Assembly (NCBI GenBank): GCA_050949725.1
Contig: JBMNGH010000006.1
Span: 129,420 to 193,419, forward strand
DNA: 64,000 nt
Direction: 5' to 3'
Source of the DNA: JBMNGH01 sp050949725
GTDB taxonomy: Bacteria > Bacillota > Thermosediminibacteria > Thermosediminibacterales > Tepidanaerobacteraceae
The stretch's first letter is position 1; each line of letters starts with the position of its first letter. This document shows, piece after piece, positions 20,978 to 30,846 of the stretch. The notes below the pieces were generated by a model. The model was not told where the DNA came from and made no database searches. It saw nothing but the letters and a program-made list of their open reading frames with translations. A program made the position numbers and the translations under genes.

Positions 20978-23380
20978 ATGACTAAAAGACGTAAGAAAAA
21001 ACGGGGAATTATATCTTTCAAAGGTATAATTATTGCTGTTATAATATTAGTTTTAATAATATTTGGGACAGGTATGGGAGTTTTTTTCTCATACGTAAAA
21101 GATGCCCCGGAATTTGACCCTGTTAAATTAAGGGCGAGTGAAACTTCGTTCGTTTATGATGAAGATGGCCAAATAATAGCTGAGCTTCACGGCGAACAAA
21201 ACCGTGTGCCAGTAAATATTGAAAAAGTACCAGAACACTTAAAAAATGCCTTTATAGCAATTGAAGACCAGGCATTTTACAAGCACAGGGGTATTAATAT
21301 AAGATCGATTTTAGGAGCAGCAATAACCGATATTGTTCACGGTGGATACCACAGAGGAGCTAGCACCATTACACAACAGCTTATTAAAAACTCTTTTTTG
21401 TCGAGTGATAAAACCCTTAAACGAAAAGCACAGGAGGCATGGTTGGCTATACAGCTTGAAAGGCACTACACCAAAGAACAGATTTTTGAATTTTACTTAA
21501 ATCAAATTTACTTCGGCCATGCTTCATATGGTGTGGAATCTGCGGCCCAAACTTTTTTCGGAAAAAGCGTTGAGGAATTAAACCTAGCAGAATCTGCAAT
21601 GCTTGCTGGTGTTCCTAAGAGTCCGTCACTTTATTCACCCTACTTAAATTTTGAGAATGCTAAAGGTCGCCAGGAAATAGTATTAAATGCGATGACCGAC
21701 TTGGGATATATAACAAAAGAGGAAGCAGAAAAAGCAAAAAAGGAAGAAATAAACCTTGTAGGTCTAAAAAATGCTAAAGCAGACTACAAAGCGCCCTTTT
21801 TTACAGACTACGTTATACTAGAGGTCGTTGAACTCCTACAGAAGGAACTAGGACTTTCAGAAGAGCAGGCTTATGACAAAATATATAGAGAAGGTTTGAG
21901 GATATATACAACCGTTGATTTAAATGTACAAAAAACCGCAGAAAATGTTTTAGCAGATCCTAACAATTATCCTTACACTGCAAATGATAAAAATGAAAAC
22001 CCACAGCCACAAGCCGCAGCTGTTGTCATTGAACCTCAGACAGGACATATTAAAGCAATGGTCGGCGGAAGAGAACATTTACAAAAGCTAGGGTTTAACA
22101 GAGCCCATCAAGCTTATAGACAGCCAGGCTCTGCATTTAAACCGATTGTTGTATATACCGGTGCCATAGATATGGGGTTTACCGCAGCCTCGGTCGTAGA
22201 TGATTCTCCTGTATCTTATAGAGCAGGAGACGGGAAATGGTGGTCACCTGAAAACTATACGAGAGATTTTAAAGGTTTAACGACAATCAGAAAGGCAATA
22301 GCAGATTCAGTCAATGTTGTAGCGGTAAAAGTATTGGACACATTGGGGGTAGACAGGGGTATTGATTATGCCCAAAAGCTTGGCATAAAAAGTCTTGTTC
22401 TTTCCGGAGACAGAAATGACAGACAGCTTTCTATCGCTTTAGGAGGTATAACAAAGGGGGTCACCCCGCTGGAGCTTGCTTCCGCTTACGGGACACTCGC
22501 CAATGAAGGTGTGCACGTCGAACCTACTGCAGTATTAAAAATTATCGACAAAAGCGGAAAGGTTTTAATCGATAATAAACCTGAACAGTGGTCAGCTGTT
22601 AGCAGCCAAGTGGCTTACATTATTACTGATATGTTGAGAAGTGTAGTAACTGAAGGGACAGGTACAAGGCTAGCAAGTTTTCCAGTACCTGTTGCGGGTA
22701 AGACTGGTACAACTACTGATAACAAAGACGTGTGGTTTGCCGGCTATACTCCTAATTATGCAGCTGTGGTTTGGATAGGCCATGACGAACCGACGCCAAT
22801 GAAAAATGTTGCTGGAGGGTATCAACCTGCTCTTATGTGGAAGGCTATTATGACTGAAGCTCACAAAGGGATCTCCTCATCTAAATTCGAGCGCCCCGGC
22901 GGCATTGTAGGGCCAATACCCGTTTGTAGAGATTCCGGTCAACTACCCACAGAACTATGCTACAAAGATCAAAGAGGAAATAGGATTCGAAACGAGTATT
23001 TTATAAAGGGTACTGAACCAACAGCAACTTGTAGTGTTCACATTGAAGAAATGATCGACACCTCAACAGGATTGCTGGCAACGCCTTACTGCCCTGAAGA
23101 ATTAGTGGAGCCCCGGGTTTTCATTCAAAGGCCTGAGCCTTACAAAGCTTCATCATCAGGCAAGATACCGCTCGATGCAAAGTATGAGCCTCCAACATCA
23201 CCATGCGATGTTCATCTACACGGGCAACATCAAGACGATTGGTATGATGAAGAAGTTGGGTCAGACTTCGAAGATTATGAATCACAAGGCGAAGGCAATA
23301 ATGGCAATAATAATGATGATGACTTTCCTGACAACAACGGCAACGATGAGTCAGACAATCATAATGTCAATTTAAATTGA
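20978..23380 (+). CDS. Penicillin-binding protein 1A
   Basis: An 800-residue bifunctional class A PBP that polymerises and cross-links peptidoglycan at the outer face of the membrane. It has one membrane anchor (residues 15-40). The GT51 domain has EDQAFYKHRG (96-105) and TITQQLIKN. The transpeptidase domain has the active SAFK (385-388), SVN (444-446) and KTGT (575-578). The tail after about residue 740 is rich in Asp and Asn with an NNGNNNDDD-like run, probably a flexible exposed end. It is divergent from tyrS and is one of the few + strand genes in the window. Confidence 0.95.
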   Translation: MTKRRKKKRGIISFKGIIIAVIILVLIIFGTGMGVFFSYVKDAPEFDPVKLRASETSFVYDEDGQIIAELHGEQNRVPVNIEKVPEHLKNAFIAIEDQAFYKHRGINIRSILGAAITDIVHGGYHRGASTITQQLIKNSFLSSDKTLKRKAQEAWLAIQLERHYTKEQIFEFYLNQIYFGHASYGVESAAQTFFGKSVEELNLAESAMLAGVPKSPSLYSPYLNFENAKGRQEIVLNAMTDLGYITKEEAEKAKKEEINLVGLKNAKADYKAPFFTDYVILEVVELLQKELGLSEEQAYDKIYREGLRIYTTVDLNVQKTAENVLADPNNYPYTANDKNENPQPQAAAVVIEPQTGHIKAMVGGREHLQKLGFNRAHQAYRQPGSAFKPIVVYTGAIDMGFTAASVVDDSPVSYRAGDGKWWSPENYTRDFKGLTTIRKAIADSVNVVAVKVLDTLGVDRGIDYAQKLGIKSLVLSGDRNDRQLSIALGGITKGVTPLELASAYGTLANEGVHVEPTAVLKIIDKSGKVLIDNKPEQWSAVSSQVAYIITDMLRSVVTEGTGTRLASFPVPVAGKTGTTTDNKDVWFAGYTPNYAAVVWIGHDEPTPMKNVAGGYQPALMWKAIMTEAHKGISSSKFERPGGIVGPIPVCRDSGQLPTELCYKDQRGNRIRNEYFIKGTEPTATCSVHIEEMIDTSTGLLATPYCPEELVEPRVFIQRPEPYKASSSGKIPLDAKYEPPTSPCDVHLHGQHQDDWYDEEVGSDFEDYESQGEGNNGNNNDDDFPDNNGNDESDNHNVNLN

Positions 23381-23416
23381 AATAATCATAGCACTGAATT
23401 GAATTAAGATATAAAT

Positions 23417-23446
23417 TAAGTGGGCGAAACTAACCGCCCACTTTTC
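23417..23446 (+). terminator. Terminator after PBP1A
   Basis: Stem AAGTGGGCG/CGCCCACTT with an eight-base loop, followed by TTTTC. It can also serve the converging DUF523 gene. Confidence 0.8.
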
Positions 23447-23451
23447 AGTTG

Positions 23452-23492
23452 TTATTTAAATACCACGGCTTATGCCTGTGGTATTTAAATAA
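23452..23492. repeat. 41-bp near-palindrome
   Basis: Perfect 15-bp arms (23452-23466 and 23478-23492) around an 11-base centre that itself can pair GGC/GCC. Two convergent genes end nearby, and a separate terminator already exists at 23417. The shape recalls the subterminal hairpins of IS200/IS605-type elements or a REP-like repeat. Confidence 0.6.
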
Positions 23493-23570
23493 GCTTATAG
23501 CTATGAGTAGAAAAATAGAGCCCTTGAGACCCTGCAGTAAATACTCATAGGGTTGGAACAAGCTATCCTT

Positions 23571-24035
23571 TTACGGGTGGTTATGATTTTCGAGAAAGTC
23601 TTCTGAATCGATCAGCTCTATTCCGTTTAATTTGAGATATGCTGCTGTAACACCCATCCCTTGTTTTAATAAGTTTTTAAAATTGCCGTCGTAAATATCT
23701 TTACAACCGCAAGAAGGTGATCTAGATTTTAAAATAGCCTTATCAGCCCCTGACAAAAGTGCCAGTTTCAATGTTTCTTTTGCTCCGATAATAAAAAATT
23801 TAGTTACATCTCTACCATCAGCAGTCATAACAATAGCATTTTTTTTTATAACATCAAATCCATCACCTGAGATTATCTCTGCAGGGGGTCTTGGCGTCGG
23901 AAGCCCTCCAGCTTGCTCAGGGCAAAATGGAATTGCTCTTTTTTGCTTGAGCAAGGATTTGAAATCCCCATGACTGTTATTGTCACCATTATACTTGCAA
24001 TTAATGCCTACTAGACAGGCGCTTATCAGATACAT
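23571..24035 (-). CDS. DUF523 family protein
   Basis: A 154-residue protein of family DUF523. It contains SACLVGINCKYNGDNN at the start, FCPEQAGGLPTPRPPAEI, and SRSPSCGCKDIYDG near the end. The conserved cysteines (about residues 7, 13, 38, and a CGC pair near 108) suggest metal binding, but no function is established. Its ATG overlaps the mutS2 stop by one base, so the two are translationally linked. Confidence 0.88.
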   Translation of the reverse strand: MYLISACLVGINCKYNGDNNSHGDFKSLLKQKRAIPFCPEQAGGLPTPRPPAEIISGDGFDVIKKNAIVMTADGRDVTKFFIIGAKETLKLALLSGADKAILKSRSPSCGCKDIYDGNFKNLLKQGMGVTAAYLKLNGIELIDSEDFLENHNHP

Positions 24036-26398
24036 TATCCTAATTCCACCACCGTTACTCCCAGTCCTCCTTCTTCATAATTTCCAGACCTGAAAGACTT
24101 TACATTAGGTCTTTTCTTCAACATTTCTTGAATTCCGCGTCTAAGAGTACCCGTGCCTTTGCCGTGTATCAACGTTACTACATATACACCAGCAAGGTAG
24201 GCATCGTCAAGGTATTTATCTACTTTTTCAAAAGCTTCCTCCAAGTTTAATCCTCTTAAATCGAGCTGCGGCGAAAAATCTTTGGCTTTCAACACTCCTA
24301 ACGATGAGTACTTGTGTATTTCTTGTTTTGAATCATGATACCCAGTATATATAAGGCTGTCTAGGGGAACATTTATCTTCATTATTCCAACTTGAACCTG
24401 TGCAGTTCTAGCAGGCTCATCGATCATAAGTATATCTCCTTCTTGATCCAGACCTGAAATTTTCACCCTGTCGCCAGGCTTTAAAGATTTATCGGATTTA
24501 AATGAGGCTTTTTTTATTATGTCCTTTTCGACTAAAAACTGGTTATCTATGTTTTTAAGCCATGCCTTTGTTTTCTGTATTGCTCGGTCTCTAATCCGTC
24601 TCTCATCAGTCTCTTTGATAACTTTTAATTCCGCAATGATCTGTTCAGATTCGTCTTTTATTTTTTCGAGCAATTTTCTCCCGGTCTGTTTGGCCTTTTC
24701 AAGAATTTTATCGCGCTGTAAAACGATCTGCTGTCTCTCTTCTTCCAACTTTTTCATTTTTTTTATATACTCGTTTTTTAGTTCGTGTATTTCTTTTTTT
24801 TCTGTCTCTGTCCTATGTTTTTGCTCTTCAATGTACTTAAGCATTTCCTCAACCTTTAAATTTTCCTCAGATATAAATGTTTTGGCCATACTTATTATAT
24901 TTCTATTCAAACCTAATCTTTTTGCGATTTCCAAGGCGTTACTCTTCCCGGGAATTCCGATCGTTAATTTAAAGGTCGGTTTTAGGGTATTTACGTTGAA
25001 TTCAACACTGGCATTTTGAATGCCTTTTTGGGTAAACGCATATGTTTTTAGTTCACTGTAATGAGTTGTTGCAATAACCTTAGAACCCTTTTGACGAAAA
25101 TATTCCAGTATTGCCATAGCCAGAGCAGCACCTTCAGCAGGGTCCGTCCCTGCTCCTAGTTCGTCAAGCAAAACAAGACAATTATCATCTGACTTTTCTA
25201 CAATTTGTCTAATATTACTCATGTGACCTGAAAATGTGCTTAGGCTTTGTTCAATACTTTGTTCGTCTCCGATATCAGCAAAAACCTCATCAAAGACAGA
25301 TATTTTTGTGCCCTCCGCAGCTGGAACTAGTAAACCGGATTGTGCCATAAACACAAACAAGCCCACGGTCTTCAGGGCTACAGTCTTGCCACCTGTATTA
25401 GGTCCTGTAATAACAAGGATATCAAATTCGTCACCTAAATGCATATTAATAGGGACAACTTCACCTTTAAGTAGTGGGTGTCTGCCCGACTTTATATCTA
25501 TAAATCCCCTTGCATTAATCTCTGGTTCCACACCATTGACATCCAAGCTGTATTTTGCCTTAGCCATAATAAAATCTAATTTAACTAATCGTTGATATGT
25601 GTCCTTTAAATAATCACAATTATCCTTAATTTTATTTGTTAAATTTTTTAAAATTACCTCAATTTCTTTTCTTTCTTCTCCGTCCAGACTGCTCAGCTCA
25701 TTGTTTAATCTCACAACAGACATAGGCTCTATATACAATGTAGCCCCACTGCCGGATTGGTCATGTACAACGCCTTGTAGACTATTCCTGTATTCTTGTT
25801 TTACGGGAACTACATACCTGTCTTTTCGAATTGTGAGGATGGGCTCCTGCAACATCTTTTGATATTGGGGAGAAAATATTATTTCATCAAGCCTTTCCCT
25901 TATCCTGCGAGACAATATTTTTTTTCTTTGCCTTATGGAGTATAGTTTAGGACTGGCATTGTCAGAAATCTCATCTTCATTTACAATAGCGTTAGTGATT
26001 TTTTCTTCTATGGAACGAAAGGAATAGAGGCCTTCTATTATTTGACCCAACCTGCCACAGCCATCAAGTTTTTTTTCTTCCCAAACTGATTTCGTTAGGC
26101 GGGATGCTCTCATAGTTGAAGAGATCTCCAACAATTTCTTCGGAGACAAAACTGAACCGAGAGAAGCTAAACTCAGAGAGTCTCCAATGTCCCTTAAACC
26201 CTCTAAAGGAAGCTTAATACCAGACTTGACAATAAATACACCTTCGCTTGTCTCTAGCAATCGCCTTTTTACCACATCAATGTCTGAAGATGGCTTAAGC
26301 TGTAAAATCATCGTTTTAGCCATCTCAGTCAAAGCATAATTACTCAAAAGCTCTTTAATCTTATCAAATTCCAATACAACTTCGGCCCTTTTATTCAT
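24035..26398 (-). CDS. mutS2: Endonuclease MutS2
   Basis: A 787-residue MutS2. It has a MutS-type core without the mismatch-recognition domain, an ATPase with Walker A GPNTGGKTVALKT (near residue 330) and ELGAGTDPAEGAALA, a long charged coiled coil (about 500-620), a KOW-like stretch, and a C-terminal Smr domain with LDLRGLNLEEA and LIHGKGTGTLR. It is involved in suppressing recombination, and in Bacillus and relatives in splitting collided ribosomes. The start at 26398 has AGGTGAT before it; the frame runs nine codons further. It overlaps the end of polX. Confidence 0.95.
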   Translation of the reverse strand: MNKRAEVVLEFDKIKELLSNYALTEMAKTMILQLKPSSDIDVVKRRLLETSEGVFIVKSGIKLPLEGLRDIGDSLSLASLGSVLSPKKLLEISSTMRASRLTKSVWEEKKLDGCGRLGQIIEGLYSFRSIEEKITNAIVNEDEISDNASPKLYSIRQRKKILSRRIRERLDEIIFSPQYQKMLQEPILTIRKDRYVVPVKQEYRNSLQGVVHDQSGSGATLYIEPMSVVRLNNELSSLDGEERKEIEVILKNLTNKIKDNCDYLKDTYQRLVKLDFIMAKAKYSLDVNGVEPEINARGFIDIKSGRHPLLKGEVVPINMHLGDEFDILVITGPNTGGKTVALKTVGLFVFMAQSGLLVPAAEGTKISVFDEVFADIGDEQSIEQSLSTFSGHMSNIRQIVEKSDDNCLVLLDELGAGTDPAEGAALAMAILEYFRQKGSKVIATTHYSELKTYAFTQKGIQNASVEFNVNTLKPTFKLTIGIPGKSNALEIAKRLGLNRNIISMAKTFISEENLKVEEMLKYIEEQKHRTETEKKEIHELKNEYIKKMKKLEEERQQIVLQRDKILEKAKQTGRKLLEKIKDESEQIIAELKVIKETDERRIRDRAIQKTKAWLKNIDNQFLVEKDIIKKASFKSDKSLKPGDRVKISGLDQEGDILMIDEPARTAQVQVGIMKINVPLDSLIYTGYHDSKQEIHKYSSLGVLKAKDFSPQLDLRGLNLEEAFEKVDKYLDDAYLAGVYVVTLIHGKGTGTLRRGIQEMLKKRPNVKSFRSGNYEEGGLGVTVVELG

Positions 26399-26406
26399 CA
26401 AATCAC

Positions 26407-28095
26407 CTAATTCGTCTTTAACCATTCATACATCTCATCAAACGGCATTGTGTTTAGCACATCACCCTTTTCAAGCCAACCTCGACGTGCAACCCAAACC
26501 CCGAAATTGATATCCTTTAAGCCTTCTTTTTCATGAGCATCTGTTCCAATAGTAATCTTGACGCCTTTATCCTTTGCTTTTTTTGCCATAATATCGTTTA
26601 AATCAAGTCTGTCAGGCGAGGAGTTTATCTCAAGTGCTGTACCTGTTTCAGCGGCCTTGTCGATAATCGCATCTATATCTACATCATACGGGTCACGCCT
26701 TCCGAGTATTCGACCCGTGGGATGTGCAATTATGTCAACGTGTGGGTTCTCGCAAGCAGATAATATTCTATTTGTAATCTTTGCTCTTTCCTGTCTGAAT
26801 CCAGTGTGTATTGAAGCTATTACAATATCGAGCTTACTCAAGACATCATCATTAAAATCCAGCTCATCAGATAATATGTCAACTTCAATTCCTGTTAAAA
26901 TTCTGAAGTTCTCTAAATTAGAATTTGTTTTTTTTATGAGTTCTATCTGCAACAAAAGTCTTTGCTCATCTAAGCCTTGAGCGATTTTTAAAGATTTTGA
27001 GTGATCTGTAATAGCAATATATTCATAACCAAGGGACATTGCATACTTGGCAATTGACTCTATGGAATGAGCTCCATCACTCCAATTGCTATGGACATGA
27101 ACATCTCCCTTTATGTCATCTAGTTCTACAACATCAGGAAGTCTACTATCAATAGCTGCACTTATTTCTCCTCGGTTTTCTCTCAGCTCCGGTATAATAT
27201 ACGGAATGCCTATTGATTTGTATATTTCGGCTTCATTGTTTAGTGTTTTAGCAGCACTGCTCAAATCATGTCCTGTTTCTTTTGCTAAAGAATACATATT
27301 TTTAACATGTTCCATACAACCGGTATACTTATGAATCGACATAATATAACAAGCAGGATCAACAACCCTAAGATCAATCTTTATACCTAAATCGTGTTTT
27401 GCAATTATTCTTTTCTGGTCTTTATAAATTACTTCTGTAATCCTCGGGAAACGTGCAAAACCATCAATAACCTCAGTTTTAGAATCTGAGGCTACGAGCA
27501 AGTCTATATCATCAATTATTTCTTTTCTACGTCTAAGGCTACCGACACACTCTACTTCTTTAACTTCTGCCATGCTTTTAAGCTTTAGAATAACATCGTT
27601 TGCAATGATTAAAGCTTGAGAGAGCGTTAAGTTCCCTATGCCTTCTTTCAGCATTTTTATTCCTCTCAGTATTAAAAGCTCGGTTTTGGCACCCATGCCT
27701 GGCAATACTCTTATTAAGTGTGCTCTGGCAGCCCTTTCAAGCTCCTCAATAGAAGATACCTTTAAGGCATCATAAATAACCTTAATCTTTTTTGCCCCAA
27801 AACCAGGTATTTTAAGCATCTCAACCAAAACCCGCGGACATTTTTTCTTTAAATCTTCATAGTATCTACAAGATCCCGTCGCGATTATTTCTGTGATTTT
27901 TTCTGAAATGGCTTTGCCTATCGCATCTATTTCCTCCAGAGAGTGTTCTTTGATAAAATCTTTTAACTCCACGCGTAAATTTGAAATTGCCCGAGCTGCT
28001 TTTCTATAAGCCATCACTTTGTAGTAGCTGTCTCCCCTAATTTCAAGCATGTCAGCTATTTCTGTCAGTATAGATGAAATTTCAAAGTTTCTCAT
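26407..28095 (-). CDS. polX: DNA polymerase/3'-5' exonuclease PolX
   Basis: A family X DNA polymerase of about 562 residues. It starts MRNFEISSILTEIADMLEI. Helix-hairpin-helix motifs KIPGFGAKKIK and VLPGMGAKTE come first, then the nucleotidyl-transfer site GSLRRRKEIIDDIDLLVAS. The C-terminal PHP domain has DVHVHSNWSDGAHS, AITDHSKSL, IIAHPTGR and IGTDAHEK. It acts in base excision repair and gap filling. The open frame extends 17 codons upstream of the chosen ATG (28095), overlapping zapA; the family start and spacing favour the shorter form. Confidence 0.94.
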   Translation of the reverse strand: MRNFEISSILTEIADMLEIRGDSYYKVMAYRKAARAISNLRVELKDFIKEHSLEEIDAIGKAISEKITEIIATGSCRYYEDLKKKCPRVLVEMLKIPGFGAKKIKVIYDALKVSSIEELERAARAHLIRVLPGMGAKTELLILRGIKMLKEGIGNLTLSQALIIANDVILKLKSMAEVKEVECVGSLRRRKEIIDDIDLLVASDSKTEVIDGFARFPRITEVIYKDQKRIIAKHDLGIKIDLRVVDPACYIMSIHKYTGCMEHVKNMYSLAKETGHDLSSAAKTLNNEAEIYKSIGIPYIIPELRENRGEISAAIDSRLPDVVELDDIKGDVHVHSNWSDGAHSIESIAKYAMSLGYEYIAITDHSKSLKIAQGLDEQRLLLQIELIKKTNSNLENFRILTGIEVDILSDELDFNDDVLSKLDIVIASIHTGFRQERAKITNRILSACENPHVDIIAHPTGRILGRRDPYDVDIDAIIDKAAETGTALEINSSPDRLDLNDIMAKKAKDKGVKITIGTDAHEKEGLKDINFGVWVARRGWLEKGDVLNTMPFDEMYEWLKTN

Positions 28096-28102
28096 GATTT
28101 TG

Positions 28103-28375
28103 TCAACCCTTTTGTTCACTTTCCAGCATTGCCAAAAATTCTTCATACTCCTGTTTCATTTTAAATAACTCGTCTGTTATATTAAGTGCTGCAAGTATTG
28201 TTATTTTGGTCATGCTCAGCTGAGGATGGTTTTTTGAAAGGCTACTGATCTTTTTGTCTACATACAAAGCAACTTGTTTTATATAATCAGTCGAAGCCGC
28301 ACCTTTTATATAATAGTCTTCTCCATTAATTCTGACTTTAAGCCTGTTGATTTTCTCTCCGGTCTCCTTCTGCAT
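28103..28375 (-). CDS. zapA: Cell division protein ZapA
   Basis: A 90-residue ZapA, which bundles FtsZ filaments at the division ring. The N-terminal globular part has KVRINGEDYYIKG. The C-terminal coiled coil is at about residues 50-88. It is located between pheT and polX, as in many Firmicutes. The ATG at 28375 has AAGGGTGA upstream. Confidence 0.9.
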   Translation of the reverse strand: MQKETGEKINRLKVRINGEDYYIKGAASTDYIKQVALYVDKKISSLSKNHPQLSMTKITILAALNITDELFKMKQEYEEFLAMLESEQKG

Positions 28376-28433
28376 CAATAATCACCCTTAAGATATTTTA
28401 AAATACTTATTCTTTATTTTTCAATAAAATCCT

Positions 28434-30830
28434 TTATTCTCTAAGGGTACCGTTAAATTTTTTCTTTAATCCCTCTTTAACCTTATTGTGAATTTCGTTA
28501 ACCTCAACATCAGTTAAAGTTCTGTTTGAATCTCTGTAAATGATTGAAAAGGCTAGGCTTTTGAAACCCGATGAGATTTGGTCACCTTTATAAACATCAA
28601 ACAGTTCTACTTTCTCTAAAAGATCCCCTGTCAAATTTCTTATTTCTTCAATTAGAGAACCTGCTGGGACTTTTTCTTCAACAATTATCGAAAGGTCCCT
28701 TTCCGATGAAGGATACCTTGACAAAGGTTTAAACTTGATCATATGGGAAGCATTATCCAAAAGCAAATCTAAGGACAGTTCAGCCATCAAAACGCGTTGT
28801 CCTATATCATAGTTTTCGAGAACATCAGGGTGTAATTCTCCGGCATATCCAATCTGCTGTCCGTTTATCTCTATCTTGCAAAACTTTCCGGGATGAAAGG
28901 TAAAATGCTTTCCTTGTAAAAAAGTAAATTTTACAATTTTTAACAATGCAAATAATGTTTCAATAGCCCTTTTTAAATCAAAAAAATCAAACTTCTCTCC
29001 GCTCATGCACAGTGCAATTTTCTTTTCTTCAATCGGCAACTGCTTCATCGGAATTTCCTTTGGTTTATATACTGACCCCATCTCAAATAACTTTATGTCT
29101 TCTACCTTTTGGTTGAGATTGTATTTAACTACGTCTAATATTCCAGGGACTAAAGTTGTCCTCATTACACTATGGTCTTCACCTAACGGATTTTTGATTG
29201 CGACAACGTTCCTCAATTCACTCTCTGTGGTAGCATTGATTTTGTCAAATACCTTAGGACTGATAAAAGAGTAGGTATAAACTTCGTAAAAACCTATATT
29301 TGCCAATAATTGTTTTATTTTATCATAATATTTTTGATGCATACTCAGTTTGCCCCTGGTGGCATCCGCTTGCGGAAGCGTGGACGGTAATTTGTCATAG
29401 CCGTAAATCCTTGCAACCTCTTCAATAAGATCTGCATTTTGTGAAATGTCGATCCTAAATGTAGGTATCACTGCCCAATAGTTGTTTTCCTTTTCAAATA
29501 TATTTATTTGCAGCCTCTTAAAAATATCAGTAAGCTGCCCCACTGAAAGATCTAACCCAAGGGTCTTGTTTATTTTATCAGGATTGAATTGTATGGTCTT
29601 TTCCTCTTTTTTATTAACATATACGTCCTTGACTCCTTTTAACACCTTTCCTGCATTCAAATGCTCAATTAACTGACATGCTCTGTTTGCGGCAAGAGCG
29701 CATAAGTTTGAATCTAATCCCTTTTCAAATCTCATTGAGGCTTCTGACCTCAAACCAAGCCTTTTAGATGTTTTTCTTATGCTTGATCCTGCAAAATTTG
29801 CCGATTCAATCAGCAGCATTTTTGTTGTGCTCCTAACTTCTGTCTCTTTTCCTCCCATTACTCCTGCTAATGCTACAGGATTATTTTCATCGGCTATGAC
29901 GAGCATATCTTCTGTAAGATTTCTTGTTGCATCATCTAAAGTCACAAGCTTTTCTGAATATCTTCCCCGCCTTACCACAATGGTTTTTCCCCGAATCTTT
30001 TCAAAGTCAAACGCATGCAAGGGCTGTCCCATTTCCAGCATGACATAATTGGTTATGTCGACTATGTTGTTTATAGGCCTAACACCACAGGCTTGAAGTC
30101 TTCTTTGCATCCACAAAGGCGAAGGTTCTATTTTTACATCCTTAACTATTCTCGCAACATATCTGTTACATAAATCTTCAGCCTCGATACAGATATTAAC
30201 GACGTCTTCCGTATTTTCCCCACACTCCTCTTTCAGATCAATCGAAGGGAGAGCAAATGTTGTATTTAAAGTTGCGGCTACTTCTCTTGCTATTCCAATA
30301 ATACTTAAGCAGTCAGGCCTGTTAGGAGTGATTTCAAAGTCGATGATAGCATCTTCAAGACCTAAATACTTTTTGACATCACACCCAATAGGCGAATCTT
30401 GGGGCAAAATAAATATGCCTTCGCGGATTTCCGGTGAAAGCCCATTGTCGTCAATACCTAATTCTTTTGCGGAACACAGCATCCCCTCTGACTTAATACC
30501 TCTGAATTCTGCCGTATTTATGAATTTTCCCCCGTGTATTTTTGCTCCTGGTAACGCTACCGGAACAATATCATTTTCTTTTATATTCACAGCCCCAGTA
30601 ACTACCTGCAAATCATTATCGCCGACATCTACGGTAACAATAGTTAACTTATCTGCATTCGGGTGCTGAGTCAATTTTTTAATTCTTCCTATAACTATAT
30701 TGCTCAAATCTTTTCCGATGTATTGTACTCCTTCTACATTCGATCCAGACATCGTAAGTTTTTCTGTGAGCTCAAATAAATCAAGGTCAAAATCAACGTA
30801 TTCTTTTAACCAGCTGACTGGAACTAACAT
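28434..30830 (-). CDS. pheT: Phenylalanyl-tRNA synthetase beta subunit
   Basis: The beta subunit of the alpha2beta2 enzyme, 798 residues. Domains in order are the N-terminal EMAP/tRNA-binding fold (MLVPVSWLKEYVDF and VVTGAVNIKENDIVPVALPG, quoted in part), B3/B4 editing domain, B5, core, and the C-terminal ferredoxin-like anticodon domain (SRYPSSERDLSIIVEE). The ribosome site AAGGAGG lies upstream. The gene follows pheS by 16 bases and shares its T-box. Confidence 0.97.
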   Translation of the reverse strand: MLVPVSWLKEYVDFDLDLFELTEKLTMSGSNVEGVQYIGKDLSNIVIGRIKKLTQHPNADKLTIVTVDVGDNDLQVVTGAVNIKENDIVPVALPGAKIHGGKFINTAEFRGIKSEGMLCSAKELGIDDNGLSPEIREGIFILPQDSPIGCDVKKYLGLEDAIIDFEITPNRPDCLSIIGIAREVAATLNTTFALPSIDLKEECGENTEDVVNICIEAEDLCNRYVARIVKDVKIEPSPLWMQRRLQACGVRPINNIVDITNYVMLEMGQPLHAFDFEKIRGKTIVVRRGRYSEKLVTLDDATRNLTEDMLVIADENNPVALAGVMGGKETEVRSTTKMLLIESANFAGSSIRKTSKRLGLRSEASMRFEKGLDSNLCALAANRACQLIEHLNAGKVLKGVKDVYVNKKEEKTIQFNPDKINKTLGLDLSVGQLTDIFKRLQINIFEKENNYWAVIPTFRIDISQNADLIEEVARIYGYDKLPSTLPQADATRGKLSMHQKYYDKIKQLLANIGFYEVYTYSFISPKVFDKINATTESELRNVVAIKNPLGEDHSVMRTTLVPGILDVVKYNLNQKVEDIKLFEMGSVYKPKEIPMKQLPIEEKKIALCMSGEKFDFFDLKRAIETLFALLKIVKFTFLQGKHFTFHPGKFCKIEINGQQIGYAGELHPDVLENYDIGQRVLMAELSLDLLLDNASHMIKFKPLSRYPSSERDLSIIVEEKVPAGSLIEEIRNLTGDLLEKVELFDVYKGDQISSGFKSLAFSIIYRDSNRTLTDVEVNEIHNKVKEGLKKKFNGTLRE

Positions 30831-30846
30831 TGTTGCACAATCCTCC

